Under the pieces are notes generated by a model that saw only the letters and a list, made by a program, of their open reading frames with translations, was not told where the DNA came from and searched no databases. Both the position numbers and the translations under genes were made by a program. Shown one piece after another: positions 1 through 10,026 of a stretch of DNA of 64,000 bases (its first letter is position 1; each line of letters begins with the position of its first letter). Location of the stretch: NCBI RefSeq assembly GCF_009739465.1, contig NZ_WHOM01000045.1:1-64000 (forward strand), read 5' to 3'. This stretch comes from Streptomyces apocyni. Its GTDB lineage: Bacteria; Actinomycetota; Actinomycetes; Streptomycetales; Streptomycetaceae.

Positions 1-1
1 C

Positions 2-1795
2 CGGCTCAGGCTGATGGGCGTGGCGATCACCCTGGTGATGCTCGCCTTCGTCGTACGGCTGCTCCAGGTGCAGGCCGTCGACGCCAGCGAATACGCGGCC
101 AAGGCGGAGCAGCACCGCTACCTCAGCCAGCCGCTGGCCGCCAGGCGCGGCGAGATCACCGACCGCAACGGCGCCCAGCTGGCGGTCAGCGCCGACGCCT
201 ACGACATCACCGCCGACCCCTCGATGTTCACGCCGGAGGCCACCGGCGTCCCAGACGCCCCGGACCAGGCCGCCGCCCTGCTCGCCCCGATCCTGGACCG
301 CGACGCCGCGGACGTGACCCGCCAGCTCAAGAAGAAGCGCAGCCGGTACGCGGTACTGGCCCGCAGGCAGACCCCACAGGTCTGGCAGCAGGTCAAGGAG
401 CTGAAGGCCACGCTGGCCACGAAGGCCGCGAAGACGGGCGGCACCAGCGTGCTCGCCGGTGTCTTCCCGGACCCGAGCAGCAAACGTGTCTATCCCAACG
501 GCGACCTCGCCGCCGGGATACTGGGCTGGGTCAACGCCGAGAACAAGGGCGGGGGCGGCCTGGAGGCCCAGCTCAACACCGAGCTCGCGGGCAAGGACGG
601 CAAGATCACCTACGCCCAGTCCGGCGGCCGCCGGGTACCCACCGCGGGCAGCAGCGAGACCCCGGCGGTCCCCGGCTCCGATATCGAGCTGACCATCGAC
701 CGCGACATCCAGTGGTTCGCCCAGCAGGCCATCGAGAAGCAGGTGAAGGCCTCCAAGGCCGACCGCGGCTACGTGGTGGCCCAGGACACCCGTACCGGCG
801 AGATCCTGGCCCTGGCCAACGCCCCCGGCTTCGACCCGGGCGACCTGTCGAAGGCCAACCCGGCGAACCTGGGGAACGCCGCGCTGCACGACGCCTACGA
901 GCCTGGTTCCACCAGCAAGCTGATCTCGATGGCCGCGGTCCTTGAGGAGGGCGTCGCCAGCCCGGGCACCCATGTGACCGTGCCCAACCGGCTGCATGCG
1001 GGCGACCGGGAGTTCAGGGACGATATCGACCACCCGACCTGGTACCTGACGCTCAGCGGTGTGCTGGCCAAGTCCAGCAACATCGGCACCATCCTCGCCA
1101 CCCAGCAGCTGGGCAAGACCCAGCGGGAGGCCAACAAGGTCCTCTACACGTATCTGCGCAAATTCGGCATCGGCAGCCCCACCGGGCTCGGCTTCCCCGG
1201 CGAAACCCCGGGCATTCTCGCCAAGCCCGAGAAGTGGTCCACCTCCCAGCAGTTCACCGTGCCGTTCGGCCAGGGCTACTCGCTCAACGCCGTCCAGGCC
1301 GTCTCGGCGTACTCGACCGTCGCCAACGACGGCGTACGCGTGGCACCCACACTCGTACGCGGCACCAAGGGCCCGGACGGCCGCTTCACCCCGGCGCCCG
1401 AGCCGAAACAGACCCGGGCGGTGAGCAAGAAGACCGCGCGGACCCTGTCCAAGATGCTGCAGTCCGTCGTGGACGACGACCAGGGCACCGGCAGCAAGGC
1501 GAAGATCCCGGGCTACCGGGTCGCGGGCAAGACCGGTACGTCCAACCGGGTAGACCCCAAGACCGGCCGGTACAAGGGCTACACCTCGTCCTTCGCCGGG
1601 TTCGCCCCCGCCGACAAGCCGCGGATCGCCGTCTACTGCGCCGTCCAGAACCCGACCAAGGGCAACTACTTCGGTGGCCAGATCTGCGCCCCCATCTACC
1701 AGCAGGTGATGGAGTTCGCGCTGAAGACCCTGCAGGTCGCCCCCTCCGGCAGCAAGGCCCCCGGCCTGCCGGTCACCTTCGATCCGGAAGACTGA
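2..1795 (+). CDS. ftsI: Penicillin-binding protein FtsI / PBP2-type (5' partial)
   Basis: Class B penicillin-binding protein, the septal peptidoglycan transpeptidase that cross-links lipid II-derived strands at the division site outside the membrane. The reading frame is open to the first base of the window and the family normally has an N-terminal cytoplasmic segment, so the Met at 14 is probably internal and the true start lies upstream. A membrane segment (GVAITLVMLAFVVRLLQVQ) opens the visible part, followed by the PBP dimerisation domain and the transpeptidase domain. Counting from the Met at 14, the catalytic motifs are STSK (Ser299), SSN near residue 355 and KTGT at 506-509. It lies just upstream of murE on the same strand, as in the actinobacterial dcw cluster. 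Identification is firm; only the N-terminus is unseen. Confidence 0.95.
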   Translation, partial: RLRLMGVAITLVMLAFVVRLLQVQAVDASEYAAKAEQHRYLSQPLAARRGEITDRNGAQLAVSADAYDITADPSMFTPEATGVPDAPDQAAALLAPILDRDAADVTRQLKKKRSRYAVLARRQTPQVWQQVKELKATLATKAAKTGGTSVLAGVFPDPSSKRVYPNGDLAAGILGWVNAENKGGGGLEAQLNTELAGKDGKITYAQSGGRRVPTAGSSETPAVPGSDIELTIDRDIQWFAQQAIEKQVKASKADRGYVVAQDTRTGEILALANAPGFDPGDLSKANPANLGNAALHDAYEPGSTSKLISMAAVLEEGVASPGTHVTVPNRLHAGDREFRDDIDHPTWYLTLSGVLAKSSNIGTILATQQLGKTQREANKVLYTYLRKFGIGSPTGLGFPGETPGILAKPEKWSTSQQFTVPFGQGYSLNAVQAVSAYSTVANDGVRVAPTLVRGTKGPDGRFTPAPEPKQTRAVSKKTARTLSKMLQSVVDDDQGTGSKAKIPGYRVAGKTGTSNRVDPKTGRYKGYTSSFAGFAPADKPRIAVYCAVQNPTKGNYFGGQICAPIYQQVMEFALKTLQVAPSGSKAPGLPVTFDPED

Positions 1796-1950
1796 GCTCG
1801 CACTGCCGTGACGACGATCACCCCGCAACCCGGGAACCCCACCCCGCCCCCGGCATCCCCGACGACGCCAGGACCCACCGCGGACCCCGCGACGATCCAG
1901 CCGGACGCCGAAGGCGGGCTCCCATTTCGCCCCCCGCACGCCCCGCCGGG

Positions 1951-1964
1951 TACGCTCACCGCCG
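1951..1964 (+). promoter_or_regulatory. Possible internal murE promoter (-10 box, leaderless start)
   Basis: TACGCT at 1951-1956 lies 7 nt before an in-frame GTG (1964), the spacing typical of leaderless Streptomyces transcripts. No clear -35 box was seen. It may be an internal promoter of the dcw operon; inferred from spacing only. Confidence 0.35.
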
Positions 1965-2008
1965 TGCCCCACGCTGATCAGTCGCAAACCACCCAGAAGG
2001 ACGCTCCC

Positions 2009-3550
2009 GTGACGTACCCGGGACCGCCCAGGCCGGACCAGGTCGCCGCGCGCAGCCTCGCGGACCTCGCCGAGGAGCTGGGCGTCGACGCCCCGGGATC
2101 GGCGGAGGTCACCGGCATCACCCACGACTCCCGTGCGGTGCGCCCCGGTGATATCTACGCCGCCCTGCCCGGTGCCCGCTTCCACGGCGCCGACTTCGCC
2201 GCGCAGGCCGCCGACCTCGACGCGGCCGCGATCCTCACCGACCCGGCCGGAATCGACCGCGCCGCCGTGACCGGACTGCCGGTCCTGGTGGTGGGCGACC
2301 CCCGTGGCCGGATGGGCGAACTCGCCGCGACCATCTACGGGCATCCGGGCCGGGACCTGCTCCAGATCGGCATCACCGGAACCTCAGGCAAGACCACCAC
2401 GGCGTACCTCATCGAGGGCGGCCTACAGGCCGCGGGCCGCGCCACCGGCCTGATCGGCACCGTCGAGATGCGCATCGGGGACGAGCGCATCAAGTCGGAG
2501 CGCACCACCCCGGAGGCCACCGACCTGCAGGCGCTGTTCGCGGTGATGCGCGAGCGTGGCGTCGACTCGGTGGCGATGGAGGTGTCCAGCCATGCCCTGG
2601 TGCTCGGCCGGGTGGACGGTTGCGTCTTCGACGTCGCCGTCTTCAACAACCTCAGCCCGGAGCACATGGAGTTCCACTCCGACATGGAGGACTACTTCCA
2701 GGCGAAGGCACAGCTCTTCACCCCGAAGCGGTCCCGGCTCGGGGTCATCAACCTCGATGACGAGTACGGGCGCAGGCTGCTGAAGGAGGCGACCGTGCCG
2801 GTCGTCAGCTTCTCCGCCGAAGGCCACCCGGACGCCGACTGGCGCGCCGACGCCGTCGAGGTCGGACCGATGGACAGCACCTTCACGGTGCTTGGCCCGA
2901 AGGGCGAGCGGATCACCGCGAAGTCCCCGCTGGCCGGTCCCTTCAACGTCGCCAACACGCTCGCCGCGATCGTCTCGCTGGCCGCCGCCGGGATCGACCC
3001 GCAGACCGCCGCCGACGGGATCGCCGCCGTCCCCGGCGTGCCAGGACGCCTGGAGCGGGTCGACGCGGGGCAGCCGTACCTCGCCGTCGTCGACTACGCG
3101 CACAAGACCGACGCCGTCGAATCCGTGCTGCGCGCCCTGCGCAAGGTCACCGAGGGCAAGGTGCACATCGTGCTCGGCTGTGGCGGCGACCGCGACCAGA
3201 CCAAACGCATGCCGATGGGTGCCGCCGCCGCACGGCTGGCCGACACCGCCGTACTGACCTCGGACAATCCGCGCTCCGAGGACCCGCTGTCGATCCTCGC
3301 CACGATGATCGCCGGTGCCGCCGAGGTGCCGGTCCACGAACGCGGCGACGTCCAGGTCTTCGAGGACCGGGCCGCCGCCATCGCCTCGGCCGTCGCCCGC
3401 GCCCAGCCCGGCGACACGGTGCTGGTGGCGGGCAAGGGCCATGAACAGGGCCAGGACATCAACGGGGTTGTCCGCCCCTTCGACGACCGCGACGTGCTGC
3501 GCGAAGCCATCCAGGCCCGCCGCAAGGCCACCGAGAACAACCGGGGATGA
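2009..3550 (+). CDS. murE: UDP-N-acetylmuramoyl-tripeptide synthetase MurE
   Basis: Adds diaminopimelate (LL-DAP expected in Streptomyces) to UDP-MurNAc-L-Ala-D-Glu in the cytoplasm. From the start used here it is 513 aa, the usual size. It has an N-terminal Mur domain (THDSRAVRPGD), the ATP loop GTSGKTTT near residue 124, and the C-terminal DNPRSEDP signature near 418 that marks DAP rather than lysine enzymes, then GKGHEQG. Start choice: GTG 2009 is preceded by AGAAGG with 8-nt spacing. Two other in-frame GTGs exist, at 1964 (7 nt after a TACGCT -10 box, which would make a leaderless mRNA) and at 1808 (poor ribosome site). The extra 67 codons from 1808 are a proline-rich, low-complexity stretch. 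Ends 4 bp before murF. Confidence 0.93.
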   Translation: MTYPGPPRPDQVAARSLADLAEELGVDAPGSAEVTGITHDSRAVRPGDIYAALPGARFHGADFAAQAADLDAAAILTDPAGIDRAAVTGLPVLVVGDPRGRMGELAATIYGHPGRDLLQIGITGTSGKTTTAYLIEGGLQAAGRATGLIGTVEMRIGDERIKSERTTPEATDLQALFAVMRERGVDSVAMEVSSHALVLGRVDGCVFDVAVFNNLSPEHMEFHSDMEDYFQAKAQLFTPKRSRLGVINLDDEYGRRLLKEATVPVVSFSAEGHPDADWRADAVEVGPMDSTFTVLGPKGERITAKSPLAGPFNVANTLAAIVSLAAAGIDPQTAADGIAAVPGVPGRLERVDAGQPYLAVVDYAHKTDAVESVLRALRKVTEGKVHIVLGCGGDRDQTKRMPMGAAAARLADTAVLTSDNPRSEDPLSILATMIAGAAEVPVHERGDVQVFEDRAAAIASAVARAQPGDTVLVAGKGHEQGQDINGVVRPFDDRDVLREAIQARRKATENNRG

Positions 3551-3554
3551 AGCT

Positions 3555-4967
3555 GTGATCGCCCTCTCCCTCGCCGAGATCGCCTCCCTCGTCGGCGGGC
3601 AGCCGCACGACATACCGGACACCGGCCGCCTGGTTACCGGATCCGTGGTGATCGACTCCCGACGGGTCGAACCCGACGGACTGTTCGCCGCCTTCGCGGG
3701 CGCACAGGTGGACGGCCACGACTACGCCGAGCGCGCCATCGCGTCCGGGGCCGCCGCGGTGCTGGCCACCCGGCCCGTCGGGGTACCCGCGATCGTGGTG
3801 CCCGACGTCACCGAGGCACTCGGCGCCCTGGCCCGAGCCGTCGTCGCCCGCCTGGGCACCACCCTGGTCGCGCTCACCGGATCGGCCGGCAAGACCTCCA
3901 CCAAGGACCTGATCGCCCAACTCCTGGAGCGCAAGGCCCCCACCGTGTGGACCCCTGGCTCCCTCAACAACGAGATCGGCCTGCCGATCACCGCGCTGTG
4001 TGCCACCGAGGACACCCGGCACCTGGTTCTGGAGATGGGCGCCCGCGGCGTCGGCCACATCCGTTACCTCACGGGCCTGACCCCGCCCAGCATCGGCGTC
4101 GTACTCAACGTCGGCACCGCCCACATCGGCGAGTTCGGCGGCCGCGAGCAGATCGCCGAGGCCAAGGGCGAGCTGGTCGAGTCCCTCCCGGCCGACGGCG
4201 TCGCCGTATTGAACGCGGACGACCCGCTCGTACGCGCCATGGCCACCCGGACCAAGGCCCGGGTGCTCCTCTTCGGAGAGGCCGACGACGCCGACGTACG
4301 CGCCGAGAACGTCCGCCTCACCGAGCAGGGACGTCCGACCTTCACGCTGCACACACCCTCCGGGTGTAGCGCCGTGACCTTGCGCCTGTACGGTGAGCAC
4401 CACGTGTCGAACGCGCTTGCCGCGGCCGCCGTCGCCCATGAGCTGGACATGTCCGTGGACGAGATCGCCGTGGCGCTCTCCGAAGCGGGAAACCTGTCCC
4501 GTTGGCGGATGGAGGTCACCGAGCGCCCAGACGGTGTGACGGTCGTCAACGACGCCTACAACGCGAACCCCGAGTCGATGCGAGCCGCGCTGCGCGCGCT
4601 CGTGGCCATGGGCAAGGGACGCCGTACGTGGGCGGTGCTCGGAGAGATGGCCGAGCTCGGTGACGAGGCGCTCGCCGAGCACGACGCCGTCGGGCGGCTG
4701 GCCGTCCGGCTCAATGTGAGCAAGCTCGTCGCGGTCGGGGGCAGGGAAGCGTCCTGGCTGCAACTGGGCGCATACAACGAGGGTTCGTGGGGTGAGGAGT
4801 CGGTGTACGTGTCCGACACACAGGCGGCTGTCGACCTACTGCGCGGTGAACTGCGTCCAGGGGACGTCGTACTCGTGAAGGCTTCCAGGTCGGTGGGCCT
4901 GGAGCGGGTCGCCGCCGCGTTGCTCGAGAGCACGTCCGGCGCTGAGGGGCAGGTCTCCGGCCGATGA
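3555..4967 (+). CDS. murF: UDP-N-acetylmuramoyl-tripeptide-D-alanyl-D-alanine ligase MurF
   Basis: Joins D-Ala-D-Ala to UDP-MurNAc-tripeptide, the last cytoplasmic step of UDP-MurNAc-pentapeptide synthesis. The product is 470 aa. It has an N-terminal Mur domain ([14 protein letters not shown]), the P-loop [10 protein letters not shown] near residue 109, LNNEIGLP, and a central-to-C-terminal ligase part with [11 protein letters not shown] and [10 protein letters not shown], both typical of MurF. GTG 3555 was chosen because GGGGATGA lies just upstream and the frame then begins with the conserved [15 protein letters not shown]; the open frame extends further 5' but overlaps murE in another frame. 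It starts 4 bp after murE and ends in an ATGA overlap with mraY, so the three genes are probably translationally coupled. Confidence 0.95.
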   Translation: MIALSLAEIASLVGGQPHDIPDTGRLVTGSVVIDSRRVEPDGLFAAFAGAQVDGHDYAERAIASGAAAVLATRPVGVPAIVVPDVTEALGALARAVVARLGTTLVALTGSAGKTSTKDLIAQLLERKAPTVWTPGSLNNEIGLPITALCATEDTRHLVLEMGARGVGHIRYLTGLTPPSIGVVLNVGTAHIGEFGGREQIAEAKGELVESLPADGVAVLNADDPLVRAMATRTKARVLLFGEADDADVRAENVRLTEQGRPTFTLHTPSGCSAVTLRLYGEHHVSNALAAAAVAHELDMSVDEIAVALSEAGNLSRWRMEVTERPDGVTVVNDAYNANPESMRAALRALVAMGKGRRTWAVLGEMAELGDEALAEHDAVGRLAVRLNVSKLVAVGGREASWLQLGAYNEGSWGEESVYVSDTQAAVDLLRGELRPGDVVLVKASRSVGLERVAAALLESTSGAEGQVSGR

Positions 4968-6034
4968 AGCAGATCCTCTTCTCGGGTGTGATCGGGCTTT
5001 TCCTGACCCTGGTCGGCACCCCGCTGCTGATCAAACTGCTGGCCAAGAAGGGCTACGGCCAGTACATCCGGGACGACGGCCCGCGTGAGCACGCCAGCAA
5101 GCGCGGTACGCCGACGATGGGTGGTATCGCCTTCATCCTGGCGACAATCATCGCGTACTTCGCCACCAAGCTGATCACCGGCGAGTCGACCACGTACTCC
5201 GGCCTGCTGGTGCTCTTCCTGATGGCGGGCATGGGTCTGGTCGGCTTCCTGGACGACTACATCAAGATCATCAAACGGCGTTCGCTCGGCCTGCGGGCCA
5301 AGGCGAAGATGTCCGGACAGCTGATCGTCGGCATCACCTTCGCGGTACTCGCGCTGCAGTTCGCGGACAGCCGCGGCAACACCCCGGCCTCCACCAAGCT
5401 CTCCTTCGTCACCGACTTCGGCTGGACGATCGGCCCGGTGCTGTTCGTGATCTGGGCGCTGTTCATGATCCTGGCGATGTCGAACGGTGTGAACCTCACC
5501 GACGGCCTAGACGGACTGGCCACCGGCGCCTCCGTGATGGTCTTCGGCGCCTATACGTTCATCGGCGTCTGGCAGTACCAGGAGTCCTGCGCCAACGCCA
5601 CGACCCTCACCAACCCGGCGGCCTGCTTCGAGGTACGCGACCCACTCGACCTCGCGATCGTCGCCTCGGCCCTGATGGGCGCCTGCTTCGGCTTCCTGTG
5701 GTGGAACACCTCGCCCGCCAAGATCTTCATGGGTGACACCGGCTCCCTCGCACTCGGCGGCGCGCTCGCCGGACTCGCCATCACCTCCCGCACCGAGCTG
5801 CTGCTCGCCCTGCTCGGCGGCCTCTTCGTCCTGATCACCATGTCCGTGGTCATCCAGGTCGGCTCCTTCCGGCTCACCGGAAAGCGCGTCTTCCGGATGG
5901 CGCCACTCCAGCACCACTTCGAACTCAAGGGGTGGTCCGAAGTCCTGGTCGTGGTCCGCTTCTGGATCATCCAGGGCATGTGCGTGATCGTCGGTCTCGG
6001 TCTCTTCTACGCAGGGTGGGCGGCCGACAAGTGA
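4964..6034 (+). CDS. mraY: Phospho-N-acetylmuramoyl-pentapeptide-transferase MraY
   Basis: Integral membrane enzyme that transfers phospho-MurNAc-pentapeptide to undecaprenyl phosphate, making lipid I. It is 356 aa with about ten hydrophobic segments. Family motifs are present: LDDYIKI near residue 96 (Mg-binding aspartates), [10 protein letters not shown] near 176, [10 protein letters not shown] near 258 and HHFELKGW near 317. The start overlaps the murF stop (ATGA) and the end overlaps the murD start (GTGA), so the run murF-mraY-murD is tightly coupled. Nothing unusual in length or motifs. Confidence 0.97.
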   Translation: MKQILFSGVIGLFLTLVGTPLLIKLLAKKGYGQYIRDDGPREHASKRGTPTMGGIAFILATIIAYFATKLITGESTTYSGLLVLFLMAGMGLVGFLDDYIKIIKRRSLGLRAKAKMSGQLIVGITFAVLALQFADSRGNTPASTKLSFVTDFGWTIGPVLFVIWALFMILAMSNGVNLTDGLDGLATGASVMVFGAYTFIGVWQYQESCANATTLTNPAACFEVRDPLDLAIVASALMGACFGFLWWNTSPAKIFMGDTGSLALGGALAGLAITSRTELLLALLGGLFVLITMSVVIQVGSFRLTGKRVFRMAPLQHHFELKGWSEVLVVVRFWIIQGMCVIVGLGLFYAGWAADK

Positions 6035-7497
6035 CGTCCTGGGCAGGCCAGCAGATCACCGTCGCCGGACTGGGCGTCAGCGGCATCAGCGCCGCCCGCG
6101 CCCTGGCCGGCCTCGGCGCCACGGTCACCGTCGTCGACGGCGCCGACAGCGACACCCACCGTACGAAGGCCGCCGCGCTGGAGGCCGACGGCATCGGCGT
6201 CCGCCTCGGGGACGCGCACACGCTCCCCAAGGGCACCGACCTGGTGGTCACCTCGCCCGGCTGGCCGCCGTCGAGCCCCCTGTTCGCCGCGGCCGCCGAG
6301 GCGGGCGTGGACGTGGTGGGCGATGTCGAGATCGCCTGGCGGCTGCGGGGCCCTGCCGCCGCGCCCTGGCTCGCGATCACCGGCACCAACGGCAAGACCA
6401 CCACCACCCAGATGCTCGCCTCGATCCTGGCGGCGGCCGGTCTGCGCACCCTGGCCGTCGGCAACATCGGCACCCCGATCATCGACGTGGTGCTCGAAGA
6501 CAAGGCTGTGCGCGAAGCGCGATCCGTTGAGGGTGGTGGTGGGCGACGGGAGGGCGAGCCGTACGACGTCCTGGCCGTCGAACTCTCCAGCTACCAGCTG
6601 CACTGGGCGCCCTCGCTGCGCGCCCACTCGGCGGCCGTGCTCAACCTCGCCCCCGACCACCTCGACTGGCACGGCTCCATGGAGGCGTACGCCGCGGACA
6701 AGGGCCGTATCTACGCGGGCAACCAGGTCGCCTGCGTCTACAACGTCGCGGACCCGGCCACCGAGGACCTGGTCCGCGAGGCCGACGTCGAAGAGGGCTG
6801 CCGTGCGATCGGGTTCACCCTCGGCACTCCGGGCCCCTCCGAACTGGGCGTCGTGGACGGCATCCTGGTCGACCGCGCCTTCGTCGCCGACCGCCAGAAG
6901 CAGGCACAGGAGCTCGCCGAGGTCACCGACGTCAACCCGCCGGCCCCGCACAACATCGCCAACGCCCTCGCGGCCGCGGCCCTCGCCCGCGCCTACGGAG
7001 TCGAGCCCGCCGCCGTACGCGACGGACTGCGGAACTTCCGGCCGGACGCCCACCGCATCGAGCACGTCGCGGACGTGGCCGGAGTCGCGTACGTCGACGA
7101 CTCCAAGGCCACCAACACCCATGCGGCCGAGGCGTCCTTGGCCGCGTACGAGTCGATCGTGTGGATCGCCGGTGGCCTCGCCAAGGGCGCGACCTTCGAC
7201 GAGCTGGTACGGAAGTCCGCGAAGCGGCTGCGCGGCGCGGTGCTGATCGGCGCCGACCGCGCGCTGATCCGCGAAGCCCTCGCGCGACACGCCCCCGAGG
7301 TCCCGGTGGTGGACCTCGACCGGACCGACACTGGGGCGATGTCGGCGGCGGTCCAGGAGGCCGCGCGGCTCGCCGGTCCAGGGGACACCGTGCTGATGGC
7401 CCCGGCCTGTGCCTCGATGGACATGTTCGTCAACTACAACAAGCGCGGCGAGGCGTTCGCCCAGGCAGTAAGCGAACTCGGGTCCGCGAGCGCCTGA
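6031..7497 (+). CDS. murD: UDP-N-acetylmuramoylalanine-D-glutamate ligase MurD
   Basis: Adds D-glutamate to UDP-MurNAc-L-Ala. The product is 488 aa from GTG 6031, which overlaps the mraY stop codon; a longer upstream extension of the frame lies inside mraY and is not credible. It has an N-terminal Rossmann-like domain ([15 protein letters not shown]), the P-loop [10 protein letters not shown] near residue 118, the ELSSYQLH motif, the NHLDWH-like APDHLDWHG, and the C-terminal [12 protein letters not shown] motif. A short low-complexity insertion ([10 protein letters not shown], about residues 168-177) sits before ELSSYQL, a loop that varies in the family. Stop at 7497 is followed by 49 bp before ftsW. 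Confidence 0.96.
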   Translation: MTSWAGQQITVAGLGVSGISAARALAGLGATVTVVDGADSDTHRTKAAALEADGIGVRLGDAHTLPKGTDLVVTSPGWPPSSPLFAAAAEAGVDVVGDVEIAWRLRGPAAAPWLAITGTNGKTTTTQMLASILAAAGLRTLAVGNIGTPIIDVVLEDKAVREARSVEGGGGRREGEPYDVLAVELSSYQLHWAPSLRAHSAAVLNLAPDHLDWHGSMEAYAADKGRIYAGNQVACVYNVADPATEDLVREADVEEGCRAIGFTLGTPGPSELGVVDGILVDRAFVADRQKQAQELAEVTDVNPPAPHNIANALAAAALARAYGVEPAAVRDGLRNFRPDAHRIEHVADVAGVAYVDDSKATNTHAAEASLAAYESIVWIAGGLAKGATFDELVRKSAKRLRGAVLIGADRALIREALARHAPEVPVVDLDRTDTGAMSAAVQEAARLAGPGDTVLMAPACASMDMFVNYNKRGEAFAQAVSELGSASA

Positions 7498-7546
7498 CGC
7501 GGGCCGTCTGCGCCTGGCGTGGGCGCCGGGTCATTCGGGAGGGACC

Positions 7547-8911
7547 GTGAGATCGTCGGCAGCGGCCAAACGCCCCGCGCCCCGCGGCGGGCAAGGCGGG
7601 CGCGGCAGTACGGCGAGCGCACCGCGCCCGTCGCGCCCGCGGCGCCCACCGCGCCAGAACCCGGTGCGGCAGCTGCACCACCGGCTGCGCAAGGCCTGGG
7701 ACCGGCCGCTGACCGCGTACTACCTGATTCTCGGGTCCAGCCTGCTGCTGCTCGTCCTCGGCCTGGTGATGGTGTATTCCTCGTCACAGATCGAGGCCCT
7801 GCAACTGAACCTGAGCTCCTCGTATTTCTTCCGCAAGCAGTTCATCGCGGCCGCGCTCGGCACCGTACTGTTGCTGGTCGCCATGCGGATGCCGGTCAAG
7901 CTGCACCGGGCGCTGACCTACCCGCTGCTCGCGGTCACGGTCTTCCTGATGGTGCTGGTGCAGGTGCCCGGGATAGGGCAGGAGATCAACGGCAACCAGA
8001 ACTGGCTCCAGCTGGGCGGCCCCTTCCAGCTCCAGCCCAGCGAGTTCGGCAAGCTGGCTCTGGTGCTGTGGGGCGCTGACCTGCTGGCCCGCAAGGGCGA
8101 CAAGCGGCTGCTGAACCAGTGGAAGCACCTGCTGGTGCCGCTGGTTCCGGTCGCGTTCGTGCTGCTCGGCCTGATCATGCTCGGCGGCGACATGGGGACC
8201 GCGCTGATCCTCACGGCGATCCTCTTCGGTCTGCTCTGGTTCGCCGGGGCGCCGCCGCGGCTCTTCGCCGGTGTGCTGACCGTGGCCGGACTGATCGCCT
8301 TCATCCTCGTCCGCACCAGCCCGAACCGTATGGGGCGGCTGTCCTGCGTCTTCGCCACCGACCCGGGACCCGGCGACCAGTGCTGGCAGGCGGCGCACGG
8401 TATCTTCGCCCTGGCCTCCGGCGGACTCTTTGGTTCCGGTCTTGGTGCAAGTGTGGAAAAATGGGGTCAACTTCCCGAGCCGCACACCGACTTCATTTTC
8501 GCCATCACCGGCGAGGAGCTGGGTCTGGCGGGGACGCTGTCGGTACTCGCCCTGTTCGCGGCTCTAGGCTATGCGGGTATCCGCGTGGCCGGACGCACGG
8601 AGGACCCCTTCGTGAGGTATGCCGCGGGAGGTGTGACGACCTGGTTCACGGCTCAGGCCGTGGTCAACATCGGTGCGGTGCTCGGCCTGTTGCCGATCGC
8701 CGGTGTCCCGCTCCCGCTGTTCTCCTATGGGGGTTCCGCTCTGCTGCCGTCGATGTTCGCCATCGGGCTGCTGATCGCCTTCGCGCGTCAGGAACCCGCG
8801 GCGCGAGCAGCGCTCGCCATGCGGTCGTCCGCCTCCGGAAAGAAGCGGGCAGCGGTGAGATGGAACACGATGAGACGGCGCGTCAAGGCGCGACCGTCCG
8901 GAGAGCGGTGA
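7547..8911 (+). CDS. ftsW: SEDS glycosyltransferase FtsW
   Basis: SEDS-family lipid II polymerase (peptidoglycan glycosyltransferase) that works with the class B PBP FtsI at the septum. It is 454 aa. A basic, Pro/Arg-rich cytoplasmic N-terminus of about 60 residues precedes about ten membrane segments. Family sequences include PSEFGKLALVLWGA, GGDMGTALIL, the large extracellular loop FATDPGPGDQCWQA with GLFGSGLG, PEPHTDFIFAITGEELG and the C-terminal PLPLFSYGGSALLPSM. Start GTG 7547 has GGGAGG 3 nt upstream of the preceding CC, a good ribosome site. It is followed 6 bp later by murG. Confidence 0.95.
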   Translation: MRSSAAAKRPAPRGGQGGRGSTASAPRPSRPRRPPRQNPVRQLHHRLRKAWDRPLTAYYLILGSSLLLLVLGLVMVYSSSQIEALQLNLSSSYFFRKQFIAAALGTVLLLVAMRMPVKLHRALTYPLLAVTVFLMVLVQVPGIGQEINGNQNWLQLGGPFQLQPSEFGKLALVLWGADLLARKGDKRLLNQWKHLLVPLVPVAFVLLGLIMLGGDMGTALILTAILFGLLWFAGAPPRLFAGVLTVAGLIAFILVRTSPNRMGRLSCVFATDPGPGDQCWQAAHGIFALASGGLFGSGLGASVEKWGQLPEPHTDFIFAITGEELGLAGTLSVLALFAALGYAGIRVAGRTEDPFVRYAAGGVTTWFTAQAVVNIGAVLGLLPIAGVPLPLFSYGGSALLPSMFAIGLLIAFARQEPAARAALAMRSSASGKKRAAVRWNTMRRRVKARPSGER

Positions 8912-8917
8912 AATTCG

Positions 8918-10012
8918 GTGCATGTCGTACTCGCCGGCGGGGGGACCGCCGGCCACATCGAGCCAGCGCTCGCCCTCGCGGACGCCCTGCGCAGGCAGGA
9001 CCCGACCGTGGGAATCACGGCTCTCGGTACGGAGAAGGGCCTGGAGACCCGGCTGGTCCCTGAGCGCGGCTATGAACTCGCGCTCATCCCCGCCGTACCG
9101 CTGCCCCGCAAGCCCACCCCCGAGCTGATCACCGTCCCGGGACGGCTGCGCGGCACCATCAAGGCCGCCGAGCAGATCCTGGAGCGGACCAAGGCGGACT
9201 GTGTGGTCGGCTTCGGCGGCTATGTGGCGCTGCCGGGCTATCTGGCCGCCAAGCGGCTCGGTGTGCCGATCATCGTCCACGAGGCCAACGCGCGCCCGGG
9301 CCTCGCCAACAAGATCGGCTCCCGGTACGCGGCAGGGGTCGCCGTCTCCACACCCGACAGCAAGCTGCGCGACGCCCGGTACATCGGCATCCCGCTGCGC
9401 CGCACGATCGCGACCCTGGACCGGGCGGCCGTACGCCCCGAGGCCCGCGCCGCCTTCGGCCTCGACCCCGGCCTGCCGACGCTGCTGGTGTCCGGCGGCT
9501 CACAGGGCGCCCGCAGGCTGAACGAGGTCGTCCAGCAGGTGGCGCCGGTCCTCCAGCGCTCGGGCATCCAGATCCTGCACGCGGTCGGCCCGAAGAACGA
9601 GATGCCGCGCGTGGACAACATGCCCGGTATGCCGCCCTACATCCCGGTACCGTACGTGGACCGGATGGACTTCGCGTACGCCGCGGCCGACATGATGCTC
9701 TGCCGCGCGGGCGCGATGACCGTCGCCGAACTCTCCGCCGTCGGGCTGCCGGCCGCCTACGTACCGCTGCCCATCGGCAACGGCGAACAGCGGCTCAACG
9801 CCCAGCCGGTGGTCAAGGCCGGTGGTGGACTGCTGGTCGACGACGCCGAGCTCACCCCTGAGTGGGTGCAGCACAACGTGCTGCCGGTGCTCGCCGATCC
9901 GCACCGGCTGTACGAGATGTCCCGCGCCGCATCGGAGTTCGGCCGCCGGGACGCCGACGACCTCCTCGTCGGCATGGTGTACGAGGCGATTGCGGCACGC
10001 CACAGGGCGTGA
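8918..10012 (+). CDS. murG: UDP-GlcNAc:lipid I N-acetylglucosaminyltransferase MurG
   Basis: GT28 enzyme on the inner membrane face that converts lipid I to lipid II. The product is 364 aa. The N-terminal glycine-rich loop GGGTAGHIEPALALADAL, the second loop GGSQGARRLNEVV and the C-terminal nucleotide-binding stretch RAGAMTVAEL...PLPIGNGEQRLNA are all clear. It starts at GTG 8918, 6 bp after the ftsW stop, and ends 14 bp before ftsQ. The cytoplasmic lipid II pathway in this cluster is complete except for murC and the early steps, which are outside or elsewhere. Confidence 0.96.
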   Translation: MHVVLAGGGTAGHIEPALALADALRRQDPTVGITALGTEKGLETRLVPERGYELALIPAVPLPRKPTPELITVPGRLRGTIKAAEQILERTKADCVVGFGGYVALPGYLAAKRLGVPIIVHEANARPGLANKIGSRYAAGVAVSTPDSKLRDARYIGIPLRRTIATLDRAAVRPEARAAFGLDPGLPTLLVSGGSQGARRLNEVVQQVAPVLQRSGIQILHAVGPKNEMPRVDNMPGMPPYIPVPYVDRMDFAYAAADMMLCRAGAMTVAELSAVGLPAAYVPLPIGNGEQRLNAQPVVKAGGGLLVDDAELTPEWVQHNVLPVLADPHRLYEMSRAASEFGRRDADDLLVGMVYEAIAARHRA

Positions 10013-10026
10013 GAAGGCAGGGGAGC

